Of a stretch of 64,000 nucleotides of DNA, positions 10,033-17,775 are shown piece after piece. Position 1 is the first letter of the stretch. Each line of letters starts with the position of its first letter. Under the pieces are notes generated by a model. It had not been told where the DNA came from. It saw only the letters and a list, made by a program, of their open reading frames with translations, and did no database searches. The translations under genes and the position numbers were made by a program. Source of the DNA: Corynebacterium sp. UBA2622 (GTDB lineage Bacteria > Actinomycetota > Actinomycetes > Mycobacteriales > Mycobacteriaceae); NCBI RefSeq assembly GCF_002339505.1, contig NZ_DDJO01000009.1, positions 243,924-307,923 of the forward strand. Reading direction: 5' to 3'.

Positions 10033-10068
10033 GATCGGTTCATCGTACCTATCAACCTCTTGTACTGT
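10033..10068 (+). promoter_or_regulatory. oxyR promoter with LysR-type operator
   Basis: An inverted repeat with 7-nt arms (GATCGGT at 10033-10039, ACCTATC at 10047-10053; 6 of 7 pairs) and a 7-nt centre overlaps the expected -35 region. A -10 hexamer, TACTGT, is at 10063-10068, exactly 7 nt before the oxyR ATG, so the transcript is probably leaderless. The position suits OxyR autorepression. Confidence 0.5.
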
Positions 10069-10075
10069 CATAGGC

Positions 10076-11032
10076 ATGAGCAATAAGGAATACCGGCCGA
10101 CGCTCGCCCAGCTGCGGACGTTTGTCACCATCGCCGAGAACCGCCACTTCGGCACCGCGGCGAGCAAGCTGAACATCTCGCAACCGTCTCTCTCCCAGGC
10201 GCTCGTGGCCCTGGAGTCGGGCCTGAACATTCAGCTCATCGAGCGCTCGACCCGCAAGGTCATCGTCACCCCCACCGGTGAGGCCCTGCTTCCCTTCGCC
10301 AAGGCCACTCTCGAGGCCGCCGACAACTTCGTCGCCCATTCCCGGGGCGCCCACGGGGAACTGGCTGGCCCGCTGCGCATCGGCATCATCCCGACGCTCG
10401 CCCCGTACATCCTCCCGGATTTCCTCCGCCTCACCCGGGAGAAATATCCGGAGCTGCAGCCGCGCATCGTCGAGGAGCAGACGGAGCACCTGATGCAGCA
10501 GCTGCGCGACGGCCAGCTCGACATCGCCCTGCTCGCGATCCCCACCGATGTCGCCGGGATGACCGAGTACCCGCTTTTCGACGAACAGTTCATCGTGGTC
10601 ACCGACGAAAACCATCCGGCTGCGGGGCGCGATGACCTCACCCTTGACGTTTTGCAGGACCTTGACCTGCTCCTGCTCGACGACGGCCACTGCCTTCGCG
10701 ACCAGATCGTCGACCTGTGCCGCATCGTGCACGCCTCGCCGGTGACCAACGCCGAGTCCGCCACGCGCGCCTCGTCACTTACCACGATCATGCAGCTCGT
10801 CGTCGCCGGCCTTGGCTCGACCCTCGTGCCCGCATCCGCGATCGCCACCGAGTGCGCCCGCCCCGGCCTCGGCCTCGCCACCTTCGACGACTCCGTCATC
10901 GCGCAGCGCACCATCGGCCTCGTGTGCCGCTCGAGCTCCTCGCGGGCGGCGGAGTACGAGCGCCTCGGTGAGCTAGTCACGCAGGCGCACCACCGGGCGG
11001 TGGAAAAGGGCGGGGAGCTCCTGAAGGGCTAG
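10076..11032 (+). CDS. oxyR: Hydrogen peroxide-sensing regulator OxyR (LysR family)
   Basis: This 318-residue LysR-type regulator has an N-terminal helix-turn-helix (about 21-50, FGTAASKLNISQPSLSQAL). The effector domain carries the redox pair Cys206 and Cys215 in GHCLRDQIVDLC, with the same nine-residue spacing as E. coli Cys199/Cys208. OxyR senses H2O2 by disulfide formation and controls catalase and iron-storage genes. No Shine-Dalgarno sequence precedes the ATG. hrpA starts 15 nt after its stop. Confidence 0.94.
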   Translation: MSNKEYRPTLAQLRTFVTIAENRHFGTAASKLNISQPSLSQALVALESGLNIQLIERSTRKVIVTPTGEALLPFAKATLEAADNFVAHSRGAHGELAGPLRIGIIPTLAPYILPDFLRLTREKYPELQPRIVEEQTEHLMQQLRDGQLDIALLAIPTDVAGMTEYPLFDEQFIVVTDENHPAAGRDDLTLDVLQDLDLLLLDDGHCLRDQIVDLCRIVHASPVTNAESATRASSLTTIMQLVVAGLGSTLVPASAIATECARPGLGLATFDDSVIAQRTIGLVCRSSSSRAAEYERLGELVTQAHHRAVEKGGELLKG

Positions 11033-11047
11033 AATCGTTCGGCAGAT

Positions 11048-14000
11048 ATGAACGATTCCTCCTCCTCCCCTTCCCGCGACGACCTCCTCGAGCGATTGGA
11101 CACCGTCCCGCTCTCCGAGGTACGCCGCTTCCGCCGTCGGCTCTCGAAGGCCCGCTCCCCCCAGGCGCTGCAGGCGATCGCGGGTGACATCGATGCGGCC
11201 GCCCGGGCCGTCGAGAAGCGTGCCTCCGCCGTTCCCGGAATCACCTACCCCGAGCAGCTGCCCGTCTCGGCCCGCCGCGAGGACATCATGGAGCTGCTCC
11301 GCGACCACCAGGTGGTGATCATCGCGGGTGAGACGGGTTCGGGCAAGACCACGCAGATCCCGAAGATGCTGCTCGAGCTCGGGCGGGGCCGACGAGGCCT
11401 GATCGGCCACACGCAGCCGAGGCGCCTCGCCGCGCGCACCGTGGCCGAGCGCGTCGCGGAGGAGCTGGGCCAGAAGATCGGTGAGACGGTCGGATACGCC
11501 ATCCGCTTCGACGACCGTGTCTCCGCCACCACCGCGGTCAAGCTCATGACGGACGGCATCCTGCTCGCCGAGATGCAGCGGGACCGCTACCTCAACGCCT
11601 ACGACACGATCATCATCGACGAGGCCCACGAGCGCAGCCTCAACATCGACTTCCTCCTCGGTTACCTCAAGCGCCTCCTGCCGCGCCGCCCGGACCTGAA
11701 GGTGGTGATCACCTCCGCGACGATCGACCCGGAAAGCTTCGCGGAGCACTTCGCCGACGCGGAGGGCAACCCGGCCCCCGTCATCGAGGTGTCGGGGCGC
11801 ACCTACCCCGTCGAAATCCGCTACCGCCCCCTGGTGGAGCAGAAGGGCGCGAAGGAGGTCGACGTCGACATGATCGACGGCGTCGTTCTCGCGTGCGAGG
11901 AGCTCATGCGCGAGGGGGACGGGGACATCCTCTGCTTCTTCTCCTCGGAGCGCGATATCCGCGACGCAATGGAGGCCATCGAGAATAAGAGGTGGCGAGG
12001 CGTGGAGGTCACACCGCTTTTCGGCCGCCTCTCCAACGCCGAGCAGCACCGGGTGTTTTCCTCCCACTCCGGGCGGCGCATCGTGCTGGCCACAAACATC
12101 GCGGAGACGTCCCTGACCGTGCCCGGCGTGCACTATGTGGTGGACACCGGCCTTGCACGCATCTCACGCTATTCCACGCGCACGAAGGTCCAGCGCCTGC
12201 CCATCGAGGAGATCTCGCAGGCCTCGGCGAACCAGCGCTCGGGCCGCTCCGGACGCGTCGCCGACGGCGTGGCCATCCGCCTCTACTCCGAGGACAACTT
12301 CAACGCCCGCCCGGAATTCACCGACCCGGAGATCCTGCGCACCAACCTGGCCAGCGTCATTCTGCAGATGATCTCGCTGCGGCTAGGTGACATCGCCGAG
12401 TTCCCCTTCATCCAGCCGCCGGACCCGAAGTCCATCCGCGACGGCCTGCTCATCCTCCATGAACTCGGTGCCATTCGCGGTGAGGAGCGCGACGGCGCAC
12501 CCGTGCTCACCGACATCGGCCGTGACATCGCCCGCATCCCGGTCGACCCGAAGATGGCGCGGATGCTCGTCGAGGCCAACCGACTCGGGGTGCTCGACGA
12601 TGTCACGGTCATCGTCGCAGGCATGACCATCCAGGATGTCCGCGAGCGCCCGCTCGAGTTCCAGGCGCAGGCCGACCAGGCGCACGCCCGCTTCAAGGAC
12701 AAAACCTCCGACTTCCTCTCCGCGCTGAAGCTGTGGGACTACATCACGGACTCACGCGACGAGCTCTCGGGCAACGCGTTCCGCAAGCGGATGACCCGGG
12801 AGTTCCTCCACTACATGCGCATCCGGGAATGGTACGACCTGGTGCGCCAGCTGCGGGACGTCGAGAAGCACCTCGGCTGGTCTCGCAAGGAGAACGTCGT
12901 GGGCGCGCGCGATGCCGACGCGATCCACAAGTCGCTGCTCACCGGTCTGTTGTCCAACATCGGTGCGCGCGACGGTGAATCCCGTGAATTCCGCGGTGCC
13001 CGCGGCACCCGCTTCCTCGTCTTCCCCGGCTCCTCCCTAGCGAAACGGCCGCCGGAATACATCATGGCCGCGGAGCTCGTGGAAACCTCCCGCCTCTGGG
13101 CCCGCGACGTGGCCCGGATCGAACCGGAGTGGGTGGAGAAGGCCGCCGGCGAGCTGCTCAAACACAGCTACTCCGAACCGGTGTGGTCGCGCAAGCGTTC
13201 CGCCGCGATGGTGCACCAGAAGTCGCTTCTGTACGGCGTGCCGATCGTCCTCGACAGGCTGGTCCCCTACCACCGCGTCGACCCCGAGGCGGCGCGGTCC
13301 ATGTTCATCCGCCACGCGCTGATCGAGGGCGACTGGAACCGCCACCACACGTTCATCGAGCACAACGAGGCGCTCCTGGAGCAGGCCTCCGAGGTCGAGG
13401 AGAAGCTGCGCCGCCGCGGTCTCGTCGTCGACGAGGACACATTGTTCGACTTCTACGACGAGCGCCTGCCCTCCAACGTGACCACCGCGCGTCACTTCGA
13501 CTCCTGGTGGAAGAAGAAGCGGCACGAAAACCCGGCCTACCTCGATTTCGACCCAGAGAAGCTTGTCGACGACTCCGCGGACGCCTCCGAGGACGCCTTC
13601 CCCGCCACCTGGCGCAAGGGCAACGTCGACTACGCCCTGCGCTACAAATTCGAGCCGGGCGACCCCTTCGACGGTGTGACCGTCGACGTGCCCGTGCCCC
13701 TGCTCGCGGGCTTCGACTCCGCCGGTTTTGACTGGCTCGTTCCGGGGCTGCGTGAGGAGCTGGTCACGGAGCTGATCCGCACGCTGCCCAAGGCTCTGCG
13801 CCGGACGGTGGTTCCCGCCCCCGACTTCGCGCAGCGGGCCATGCCGAAGCTGCTCCCCTACGGCTCCCCGCTCGTCGAGCAGCTGGCGGAGGTTTTGCGC
13901 TCGCTCGGCGGGGCGGGCATCGATGCCACGGACTTCCGGCCCGCAGCGCTGCCGCCCCACCTGCGGGTCACCTACGCCGCGATCGACAAGCGCGGCGACA

Positions 14001-14950
14001 CCATCGATCACGACAAGGACCTCGGTGCGCTCAAGCAACGCCGGGCGGGACAGATCCGCTCTTCGGTCTCCAAGGCGAGCAGGCACTCCGAATCAGAGGC
14101 GGTGCAGAAATGGACGGGGGACAGCCTGGGGGCGGTGCCCGAGACGGTGACCACGACAATTGACGGCAACACCGTCGAGGCCTACCCCGCCCTCGAAGCC
14201 ACCGCCGAAGGGGTGAAGGTGACCGTCCACCCGACCAGGGCGGCCGCGGATGTCTCCATGATCACCGCGACCCTCACGCTGCTGCTGCGCGAGATTTCCG
14301 TGTCCGCCCAGCAGATGACGAAGGGCCTGCCCCTGCGCCACAAGGTGGCGGTGGACCACTACCCGCACGGCGGGGCCGCGGGCCTCGTCGACGATGCCCG
14401 CGTGGCCGCCGTGCGCGACCTCATGCTCGCGCACGGCGGGCCGGTGCGCGATCCCGCCGAATTCGACAGGCTCGCCGCGGCCGTCAAACCGGAGGTACCC
14501 GGTGCCGTCCGCCGGATTGTGGTGGGCATCGCACCGGCCCTCGTCGAGTATGCGGCCATGTCGGAGGAACTGCGCAAATGGGAAGGTCCCGCCATCGACG
14601 ACATGCGGGCGCAGCTGGAGTTCTACCTGCCCAGGCACGCCATCACCGTCCACGGAATGGAGCGGTTGCAGCACCTACCGCGCTACATCGAGGCGATGCG
14701 CATCCGACTTGCCGACATGTCCCTGGATCCTGAACGGGACGCAGACCGGCAGGGGGTCGTGGACTCCGCCAAGGCGTCGCTGAGGGCGAAGGTGTCCCGG
14801 CTGCCCGCCGGGCGGGAGAAGACTCCCGCCTACAAGGAAATCCTGTGGCGCATCGAGGAGCTGCGGGTCAGCCTGTTCGCCCAGCGCCTCGGGACAGCGA
14901 AACCGGTCAGTCAGCGCCGGGTGGAAAAGATGATAGAGAAGCTGGCGTAG
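11048..14950 (+). CDS. hrpA: ATP-dependent RNA helicase HrpA
   Basis: This 1300-residue DEAH-box helicase has the normal HrpA length. The Walker A GETGSGKT is at about 97-104, the DEAH box at about 191-194, and SAT of motif III at about 223-225. The motif VI segment NQRSGRSGRV is near 396-405. An OB-fold/HA2 region and a long C-terminal DUF3418 domain follow. HrpA unwinds structured RNA and helps rescue stalled ribosomes. A TAGAAT hexamer overlapping the oxyR stop lies 12 nt before the ATG. The gene converges on nrdR. Confidence 0.94.
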   Translation: MNDSSSSPSRDDLLERLDTVPLSEVRRFRRRLSKARSPQALQAIAGDIDAAARAVEKRASAVPGITYPEQLPVSARREDIMELLRDHQVVIIAGETGSGKTTQIPKMLLELGRGRRGLIGHTQPRRLAARTVAERVAEELGQKIGETVGYAIRFDDRVSATTAVKLMTDGILLAEMQRDRYLNAYDTIIIDEAHERSLNIDFLLGYLKRLLPRRPDLKVVITSATIDPESFAEHFADAEGNPAPVIEVSGRTYPVEIRYRPLVEQKGAKEVDVDMIDGVVLACEELMREGDGDILCFFSSERDIRDAMEAIENKRWRGVEVTPLFGRLSNAEQHRVFSSHSGRRIVLATNIAETSLTVPGVHYVVDTGLARISRYSTRTKVQRLPIEEISQASANQRSGRSGRVADGVAIRLYSEDNFNARPEFTDPEILRTNLASVILQMISLRLGDIAEFPFIQPPDPKSIRDGLLILHELGAIRGEERDGAPVLTDIGRDIARIPVDPKMARMLVEANRLGVLDDVTVIVAGMTIQDVRERPLEFQAQADQAHARFKDKTSDFLSALKLWDYITDSRDELSGNAFRKRMTREFLHYMRIREWYDLVRQLRDVEKHLGWSRKENVVGARDADAIHKSLLTGLLSNIGARDGESREFRGARGTRFLVFPGSSLAKRPPEYIMAAELVETSRLWARDVARIEPEWVEKAAGELLKHSYSEPVWSRKRSAAMVHQKSLLYGVPIVLDRLVPYHRVDPEAARSMFIRHALIEGDWNRHHTFIEHNEALLEQASEVEEKLRRRGLVVDEDTLFDFYDERLPSNVTTARHFDSWWKKKRHENPAYLDFDPEKLVDDSADASEDAFPATWRKGNVDYALRYKFEPGDPFDGVTVDVPVPLLAGFDSAGFDWLVPGLREELVTELIRTLPKALRRTVVPAPDFAQRAMPKLLPYGSPLVEQLAEVLRSLGGAGIDATDFRPAALPPHLRVTYAAIDKRGDTIDHDKDLGALKQRRAGQIRSSVSKASRHSESEAVQKWTGDSLGAVPETVTTTIDGNTVEAYPALEATAEGVKVTVHPTRAAADVSMITATLTLLLREISVSAQQMTKGLPLRHKVAVDHYPHGGAAGLVDDARVAAVRDLMLAHGGPVRDPAEFDRLAAAVKPEVPGAVRRIVVGIAPALVEYAAMSEELRKWEGPAIDDMRAQLEFYLPRHAITVHGMERLQHLPRYIEAMRIRLADMSLDPERDADRQGVVDSAKASLRAKVSRLPAGREKTPAYKEILWRIEELRVSLFAQRLGTAKPVSQRRVEKMIEKLA

Positions 14951-14970
14951 GGGCCCGGCCATGACGCCGC

Positions 14971-15429
14971 CTAGAAGTCCTCCCGGTCCCGGCGGCGCAT
15001 GAGGCGGATCTCCGACTCGAAGTCGGCTGCCGACTCGAAGGATTTGTAGACGGACGCGAAGCGCAGGTAGGCGACCTCATCGAGTGCTCGCAGTGGCTCG
15101 AGGACGGCCAGGCCGATGTCGTTGGCGTTGACCTGGGAGCTTCCGTGGCTGCGCACCGTCTCCTCCACCTGCTGGGCGAGCCGCTTCAGCGCGTCGTCGG
15201 ACACATCGCGGCCCTGGCATGCGCGTCGGACGCCCACTATGAGCTTGTCGCGGTCGAAGGGTTCGCTGACTCCGTTGCGCTTGACGACGGTGAGAATCGC
15301 CTTCTCCACGGTGGTGAACCGCCCCCCGCATTCGCTGCACTCCCGCCGTCGCCGGATGGCGGAGCCGCCCTCCACGACACGGGAATCGGTGACGCGCGAG
15401 TGCTCGTTGTGGCAGAAGGGGCAGTACAC
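14971..15429 (-). CDS. nrdR: Transcriptional repressor NrdR
   Basis: This 152-residue repressor of ribonucleotide reductase genes has an N-terminal zinc ribbon (Cys3, Cys6, Cys31, Cys34) followed by a nucleotide-binding ATP-cone domain (VVKRNG...PFDRDKL). I chose GTG at 15429 because it gives the family-typical N terminus (M/V-YCPFC) and is preceded by GGAGGAAG at good spacing; a longer frame to 15468 adds 13 unconserved residues. divS lies upstream on the same strand. Confidence 0.94.
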   Translation of the reverse strand: MYCPFCHNEHSRVTDSRVVEGGSAIRRRRECSECGGRFTTVEKAILTVVKRNGVSEPFDRDKLIVGVRRACQGRDVSDDALKRLAQQVEETVRSHGSSQVNANDIGLAVLEPLRALDEVAYLRFASVYKSFESAADFESEIRLMRRRDREDF

Positions 15430-15514
15430 GGGGCTCTTCCTCCCTGGGTGGGCGGGTGCTTCGGGCAATCCAGCAGTGTACTCCCGTCCGTCCGGGGTGC
15501 GCCGCCCCCGACAG

Positions 15515-15889
15515 TTACCCCACCTGCGCGGTCACGACCTCCCGGGTCACGTCGCCCTGGTGTTGTGCCCCGGTGCCCCCCGCGGAATACACGCCGCCGA
15601 CGGCGGAGCCGATCAGCAGAGCCAGGCCCAGCGCCGCCCCCATCATCAGGCTCGCGCGGGTTTCGTGGCGGGCCTCCCGCGGATCCGATAGGGCCGCTCG
15701 GGGCGAATCTGGGGATATGTTCGAACGCGCCCGCGTACGCTCGGCGGCACCCAGGCTCCGCACCACCCCGCTTCCGCAGGTATGCAGGGAACGGGCCGGA
15801 AGATCCCACACCACGGCGGGTGCAACGGCGGGGGACGGAAGCGCACGGGAGACGCTGGCGGGGACGTTGTTGCGGGTGACGATGGTCAT
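15515..15889 (-). CDS. divS: SOS-linked small membrane protein, DivS-like
   Basis: This 124-residue protein has a basic N-terminal half, one clear membrane helix (about 80-102, MMGAALGLALLIGSAVGGVY) and a short extracytoplasmic tail. It lies divergent from lexA, where corynebacteria carry the SOS-induced division inhibitor divS. The assignment rests on position, topology and the SOS box, not on a recognisable domain. No LysM domain is visible, unlike the mycobacterial protein at this locus. The ATG at 15889 follows AAAGGAG at good spacing. A TAGACT -10 lies at 15916-15921. Confidence 0.72.
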   Translation of the reverse strand: MTIVTRNNVPASVSRALPSPAVAPAVVWDLPARSLHTCGSGVVRSLGAAERTRARSNISPDSPRAALSDPREARHETRASLMMGAALGLALLIGSAVGGVYSAGGTGAQHQGDVTREVVTAQVG

Positions 15890-15951
15890 GGCAAGCTCCT
15901 TTTGTTGATGGCCGAAGTCTAGTTTTGGGGCCCGACGGGCCGGACCCCCGT

Positions 15952-15967
15952 TCGACCGGGTGTTCGA
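15952..15967. promoter_or_regulatory. LexA (SOS) box, divS-lexA gap
   Basis: TCGACCGGGTGTTCGA matches 12 of 14 defined positions of the actinobacterial SOS palindrome TCGAACANNTGTTCGA. It lies 63 nt from the divS start, just upstream of the divS -35 region. Confidence 0.75.
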
Positions 15968-15970
15968 TTT

Positions 15971-15986
15971 TCGTTTGTGTGTTCGA
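15971..15986. promoter_or_regulatory. Second, weaker LexA-box candidate
   Basis: TCGTTTGTGTGTTCGA matches 10 of 14 SOS positions, with a complete right half. Its centre is 19 bp from that of the stronger box, close to two helical turns, so cooperative LexA binding is possible. Confidence 0.5.
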
Positions 15987-16032
15987 TTTATAGCAGGCCT
16001 TCACACGCTTGTCCAGAGAGCGCGCGGAAATC

Positions 16033-16061
16033 TCGAACATGCTTGCCAGTTCTGATACTGT
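16033..16061 (+). promoter_or_regulatory. lexA promoter overlapping an SOS half-site
   Basis: TCGAACA (16033-16039) is a perfect left half of the SOS box. It coincides with the position expected for a -35, 17 nt before the extended -10 TGA-TACTGT (hexamer 16056-16061). LexA bound here would block its own promoter. The right half of the box is degenerate. Confidence 0.4.
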
Positions 16062-16168
16062 GAGGGGTGAATCCGCTATCGTGCGGCGGTTGCCCCCGCA
16101 CGGCGCGCGGGGGTACACCCCGCCCCGGCACCGCCGGTTTTCGATCGAAAGAGGAACCAGGAGAAAAG

Positions 16169-16858
16169 ATGGCCCGCAAGAAGGAAGACCCCGGCACACT
16201 GGACGTGAGCGTGCTGTCGGACCGGCAGAGGCGCATCCTCGAGGTGATCAGGGATGCCGTCGTCCTGCGCGGCTACCCGCCGAGCATCCGGGAAATCGGC
16301 GACGCGGCGGGGTTGCAGTCCACTTCCTCCGTCGCCTACCAGCTCAAGGAGTTGGAGAAGAAGGGTTTCCTGCGCCGCGACCCGAACAAGCCCCGCGCCG
16401 TCGACCTGCGCCACCTTCCCGAGGCAGCGAAGTCCCCCGCCCGGAAGGCCCCGGAGCCCGCGGACACCCCCGAGGACGCCTCCCCCGCGCGCTTCGTGCC
16501 CGTGGTCGGTGAGATTGCCGCCGGGTCCCCGATTCTCGCCGAGCAGAACGTCGAAAGCTACCTGCCGCTCCCCGAGCAACTTCTCGGCGACGGGGAGCTG
16601 TTCATGCTCCGCGTCGTGGGTGAGTCCATGCGCGACGCCGGCATCCTCGACGGGGACTGGGTCGTCCTGCGCTCCCAGCCCGTCGCGGAGGAGGGGCAGT
16701 TCGTCGCCGCGCTCTTGGACGGCGAGGCGACGGTCAAGGAGTTCCACCGCGACAGCACGGGGGTATGGCTCCTTCCGCACAACGATTCCTTCTCCCCCAT
16801 CAAGGGCGACGACGCCCAGATCATGGGGCGGGTCATCTCCGTCTTCCGCACCCTGTAA
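16169..16858 (+). CDS. lexA: LexA repressor (SOS regulator, autoprotease)
   Basis: This 229-residue repressor has an N-terminal winged helix (about 15-75) and an S24 peptidase domain. The self-cleavage bond is Ala118-Gly119 (EIAAGSP), and the catalytic dyad is Ser153 (GESMRDAG) and Lys190 (ATVKEF). RecA filaments trigger cleavage, which derepresses DNA repair and divS. The start is ATG at 16169, just after AGGAG; the frame is open upstream but without conserved sequence. It is divergent from divS, with SOS boxes between them. Confidence 0.95.
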   Translation: MARKKEDPGTLDVSVLSDRQRRILEVIRDAVVLRGYPPSIREIGDAAGLQSTSSVAYQLKELEKKGFLRRDPNKPRAVDLRHLPEAAKSPARKAPEPADTPEDASPARFVPVVGEIAAGSPILAEQNVESYLPLPEQLLGDGELFMLRVVGESMRDAGILDGDWVVLRSQPVAEEGQFVAALLDGEATVKEFHRDSTGVWLLPHNDSFSPIKGDDAQIMGRVISVFRTL

Positions 16859-16929
16859 CCCCCGGGCGGGGGGAAGGGGGTTAGCGCGGGGCGGGTGCTT
16901 TATCCCCGGTCTGAAACAATGGTTCGGGT

Positions 16930-16945
16930 GTGGCCGTTCGGCCAC
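16930..16945. promoter_or_regulatory. Perfect 16-bp palindrome upstream of sugR
   Basis: GTGGCCG, two T bases, then CGGCCAC form a perfect inverted repeat 30 nt before the sugR start. It could be an operator or a leader hairpin. I know of no named regulator with this site. Confidence 0.4.
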
Positions 16946-16975
16946 GGTCGGCGGTTCATCCCTGGAGGTTCGTGC

Positions 16976-17761
16976 ATGTACGCGGAAGAGAGAAGGCGCC
17001 AGATCGCGTCCCTCACCGCAGTCGAGGGCCGGGTAAGCGTCACCGAGCTCGCGTCGCGTTTCGAGGTCACCGCCGAAACAATCCGGCGTGACCTGGCCGT
17101 GCTCAACGAGGAGGGAATCGTCCACCGCATACACGGTGGCGCTGTGGCGAGCCAGGCGTTCCTCACCGCGGAGATGCCTCTCGACGCCCGCTACCGCGCC
17201 GCGGCCGGGGCGAAGAACGCCATTGCGGAGGCCGCCCTGGCCTACCTGCCGGCGGAAGGCGGCGACGGGATCTTCCTCGACTCTGGAACCACCGTGAGCA
17301 TGCTCGCCGCGATGCTCACCTCCCTACCCGTCGCCCAGACGTGGCCCATCGTGACCCGGTCGTTGCCCATCGCCCTCGAGCTCTCCGACGCCGGGTTCGG
17401 CAACGTCCAACTGCTGGGGGGCGCTGTCCGGGCCCTCTCCCAGGCGGTTGTGGGGGACATCCCGCTGCGGACGCTGGCGCTCATGACCGCGGACGTGGCG
17501 TTCATCGGCACCAATGCCCTGACCGTCGACCACGGCCTCTCCACGGCCGATGCCCAGGAGGCCGCGGTCAAGGCCGCAATGGTCACCAACGCGAGGAAGG
17601 TGGTCGTGCTGTGCGACTCCTCCAAGCTGGGCACCGACTACCTGGCGAGCTTCGCCACCCTCGACGACATCGACGTGCTCATCACCGACGCGGACGCGCC
17701 GCCGGCGATACTCAGGGAGTTCGAGAACCACGGTGCGGAGGTTGTGGCGGTGAGCAGCTAG
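16976..17761 (+). CDS. sugR: Sugar metabolism repressor SugR (DeoR family)
   Basis: This 261-residue DeoR-type regulator has an N-terminal helix-turn-helix (VSVTELASRFEVTAETIRRD, about 21-40). The sugar-phosphate-sensing domain contains the conserved LDSGTT and GTNALT segments. In C. glutamicum SugR represses PTS and glycolytic genes and is relieved by fructose-type phosphates. The start is ATG at 16976 after GGAGG; the frame upstream is not conserved. The PTS genes normally found after it are not present here. Confidence 0.93.
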   Translation: MYAEERRRQIASLTAVEGRVSVTELASRFEVTAETIRRDLAVLNEEGIVHRIHGGAVASQAFLTAEMPLDARYRAAAGAKNAIAEAALAYLPAEGGDGIFLDSGTTVSMLAAMLTSLPVAQTWPIVTRSLPIALELSDAGFGNVQLLGGAVRALSQAVVGDIPLRTLALMTADVAFIGTNALTVDHGLSTADAQEAAVKAAMVTNARKVVVLCDSSKLGTDYLASFATLDDIDVLITDADAPPAILREFENHGAEVVAVSS

Positions 17762-17775
17762 GGCGTCGTCAAGCG
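17761..17775 (+). repeat. Dispersed 15-bp repeat, copy 1
   Basis: GGGCGTCGTCAAGCG overlaps the last base of the sugR stop and the uraA stop. It matches copy 2 (20764-20778) exactly and copy 3 (59681-59695) at 14 of 15 positions. All three have the same orientation. Confidence 0.55.
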
